In this document: positions 6,596-7,268 of the stretch, piece after piece
Layout of the letters: every line of letters begins with the position of its first letter
Numbering within the stretch: the first letter of the stretch is position 1
Position numbers and translations under genes: made by a program
Notes under the pieces: generated by a model
Seen by the model: only the letters and a program-made list of their open reading frames with translations
The model's database searches: none
Told to the model about the DNA's origin: nothing
Assembly (NCBI GenBank): GCA_035354435.1
Contig: DAOQAY010000142.1
Span: forward strand, 1-7,268
Length of the DNA stretch: 7,268 bases
Reading direction: 5' to 3'
Origin: JAKLDO01 sp035354435
GTDB taxonomy: Bacteria > UBP6 > UBA1177

Positions 6596-7010
6596 TTCTA
6601 TCTTCTAATGCTTTCAATAAGTTCTTTGCATCATCAAGAAAATCTTTGGCTGTTTCGTAAACAAATTCAGCTACTTCTTCATCGTAAACATGGGAAGTTT
6701 CATTTCTTGCCCTATGAAATTCCACCCACTTTTCAACATCAATGATCAATCTGTTTTCAGAAGCCTGTCTAAAAAGCTCTATCCTTGTAACACCGTCAAC
6801 ATAAGTTGCACCAATATTTATCTCTATCCACCGTTTCATGAATTTCCAGCAAAGCTCATATGTGAATTCAAAATTCTGGATAACTCCGGCTTGAATAACG
6901 GCATTCTCATCTTCTGGAACCGATTTGTCATTAATCTTTTCAACAGATACTTTGATCGCTTTTTCGAGTGATATCAACGCACTTCTTAAACTGTCAAGCA
7001 CCAGCTTCAT
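6588..7010 (-). CDS. hepT: HEPN-domain toxin, HepT / nucleotidyltransferase substrate-binding type (HI0074-like)
   Basis: A small all-alpha HEPN protein, probably an RNase that is inactive when modified by its MNT partner. The motif RX4HXY is exact in RARNETSHVY: Arg102, His107 and Tyr109 in the 140-residue form. Arg and His are the expected RNase residues, and Tyr is the expected AMPylation site. The helix block IQNFEFTYELCWKFMKRW is typical of the HI0074-like substrate-binding family. I chose ATG 7010 because GAGG sits 6 nt before it. The alternative ATG at 7022 adds MRFD, has no ribosome site, and would lie only about 12 nt from the predicted transcription start. The gene overlaps the MntA-type gene by 8 nt, and together they form a complete two-gene module with its own promoter. 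Toxicity is inferred; some HI0074-type pairs have no proven toxin role. Confidence 0.9.
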   Translation of the reverse strand: MKLVLDSLRSALISLEKAIKVSVEKINDKSVPEDENAVIQAGVIQNFEFTYELCWKFMKRWIEINIGATYVDGVTRIELFRQASENRLIIDVEKWVEFHRARNETSHVYDEEVAEFVYETAKDFLDDAKNLLKALEDRND

Positions 7011-7016
7011 ATCAAA

Positions 7017-7020
7017 CCTC
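7017..7020 (-). promoter_or_regulatory. Ribosome binding site deciding the hepT start
   Basis: On the minus strand GAGG overlaps the upstream ATG (7022-7020) and lies 6 nt before ATG 7010. This favours the shorter reading of the HEPN gene. Confidence 0.55.
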
Positions 7021-7041
7021 ATAAACTTTTAAAACTTTGAC

Positions 7042-7069
7042 AATATACCTTATTTCTTTTCATTTTCAA
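7042..7069 (-). promoter_or_regulatory. Promoter of the hepT-mntA module
   Basis: On the minus strand, TTGAAA (7064-7069) is followed by a 16-nt spacer and TATATT (7042-7047). Transcription would start near 7035, about 24 nt before the preferred hepT start. The 94-nt gap after the upstream metallopeptidase gene is the only place for a module-specific promoter. The call rests on consensus matching only. Confidence 0.5.
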
Positions 7070-7088
7070 AATATCTCAGTATTTATTA

Positions 7089-7098
7089 AGAATATTCT
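7089..7098. repeat. 10-bp perfect palindrome upstream of hepT promoter
   Basis: AGAATATTCT is a perfect palindrome about 20 bp upstream of the predicted -35 box of hepT and just after the metallopeptidase stop. It could be half of an operator or a chance A/T-rich match. No T-tract follows it on the minus strand, so it does not look like a terminator. Confidence 0.25.
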
Positions 7099-7104
7099 GA
7101 CAAC

Positions 7105-7268
7105 CTATCGCCTTATTGGGAATCTGTTCAGTTCATCCCGACTTGCCGGCCAGTCCGGCAGAAATTGATTCATTATGGCTTTAAACCTGCCGTTATGTGA
7201 CCGTTCCAGAAGGTGCGCAAGTTCATGCACAACCACATATTCCAGACATTTCAGCGGTCTTTTTGCAA
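7105..7268 (-). CDS. YgjP/DUF45-like zinc metallopeptidase, C-terminal 53 residues, cut by right window edge
   Basis: I read this on the minus strand from codon GCA (7266-7264) to TAG (7107-7105). The start lies beyond the window. The fragment holds the zinc-peptidase motif VVVHELAHLLERSH (HELAH plus a downstream His six residues later), then NGRFKAIMNQFLPDW and a tail DELNRFPIRR. This pattern (VVHEL.HL....H...F......PDW) is the C-terminal signature of the YgjP-like/DUF45 (SprT-like) family, whose substrates are mostly unknown. Members are often found beside type I restriction genes, so an hsd locus to the right is possible; the window does not show it. It lies 94 nt upstream of hepT on the same strand, with a probable promoter between, so co-transcription is not required. 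The family call is good; the function is open. Confidence 0.85.
   Translation of the reverse strand, partial: AKRPLKCLEYVVVHELAHLLERSHNGRFKAIMNQFLPDWPASRDELNRFPIRR
7144..7160. repeat. G/C-rich inverted repeat inside the metallopeptidase coding end
   Basis: TGCCGG (7144-7149) and CCGGCA (7155-7160) form a perfect 6-bp stem around a 5-base loop CCAGT. It falls in the codons for LPDWPAS, close to the end of the gene, and is markedly more G/C-rich than its surroundings. It may be a chance hairpin or a transcript-stabilising structure; no T-tract follows it. Confidence 0.4.

Noticed and set aside
7020..7022. ATG at 7022 as the hepT start
   Set aside because: It has no ribosome site and itself overlaps the GAGG that serves ATG 7010; kept only as an alternative.
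1..7268. tRNA, rRNA, CRISPR array, riboswitch or insertion sequence
   Set aside because: Genes fill almost the whole window. The three spacers (136, 20 and 94 nt) hold only promoter-like or weak hairpin signals, and I saw no repeat arrays or transposase motifs.

Overview
The window is a compact, gene-dense piece of a bacterial chromosome. A rough eye count of sample lines gives about 40% G+C, with frequent AGA/AGG arginine codons. It carries ispH, so the organism uses the bacterial MEP route to isoprenoids. Housekeeping genes dominate, and I see no insertion sequence, phage gene, tRNA, rRNA or CRISPR array. I cannot place the organism below Bacteria from this sequence alone.

Left part (1-3962, minus strand): a four-gene operon read right to left, cmk > ispH > dprA > topA. 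The junctions are a 2-nt gap, a 14-nt overlap and a 4-nt ATGA overlap, so the genes are very probably co-transcribed and translationally coupled. A convincing sigma-70-type promoter (TTGATT, 16 nt, TATAAT) and a strong ribosome binding site lie just upstream of cmk. The operon joins CMP/dCMP phosphorylation, the last MEP step, DNA-uptake/recombination loading and DNA relaxation. topA runs off the left edge; 501 N-terminal codons are present and intact. dprA lacks the usual N-terminal SAM-like domain, and ispH appears to start at TTG.

Middle part (4099-6284, plus strand): a divergently transcribed two-gene unit. The first gene encodes a membrane-anchored SGNH/GDSL-type hydrolase of unknown substrate. 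The second encodes an M42-family metallopeptidase whose motifs resemble the subfamily known from NAGGN osmolyte cassettes, although the other cassette genes are not in the window. The two overlap by ATGA and look translationally coupled. This pairing is the least explained thing in the window.

Right part (6305-7268, minus strand): a convergent HepT-MntA type toxin-antitoxin pair (HEPN RNase followed by a minimal nucleotidyltransferase, 8-nt overlap) with its own likely promoter. Upstream of it, cut by the right edge, is the C-terminal end of a YgjP/DUF45-type zinc metallopeptidase with an HELAH...H motif. Toxin-antitoxin and DUF45 genes are common in accessory or defence-rich DNA, so the region to the right of the window may be more variable than the left. 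I found no clear evidence of a wholly new system.
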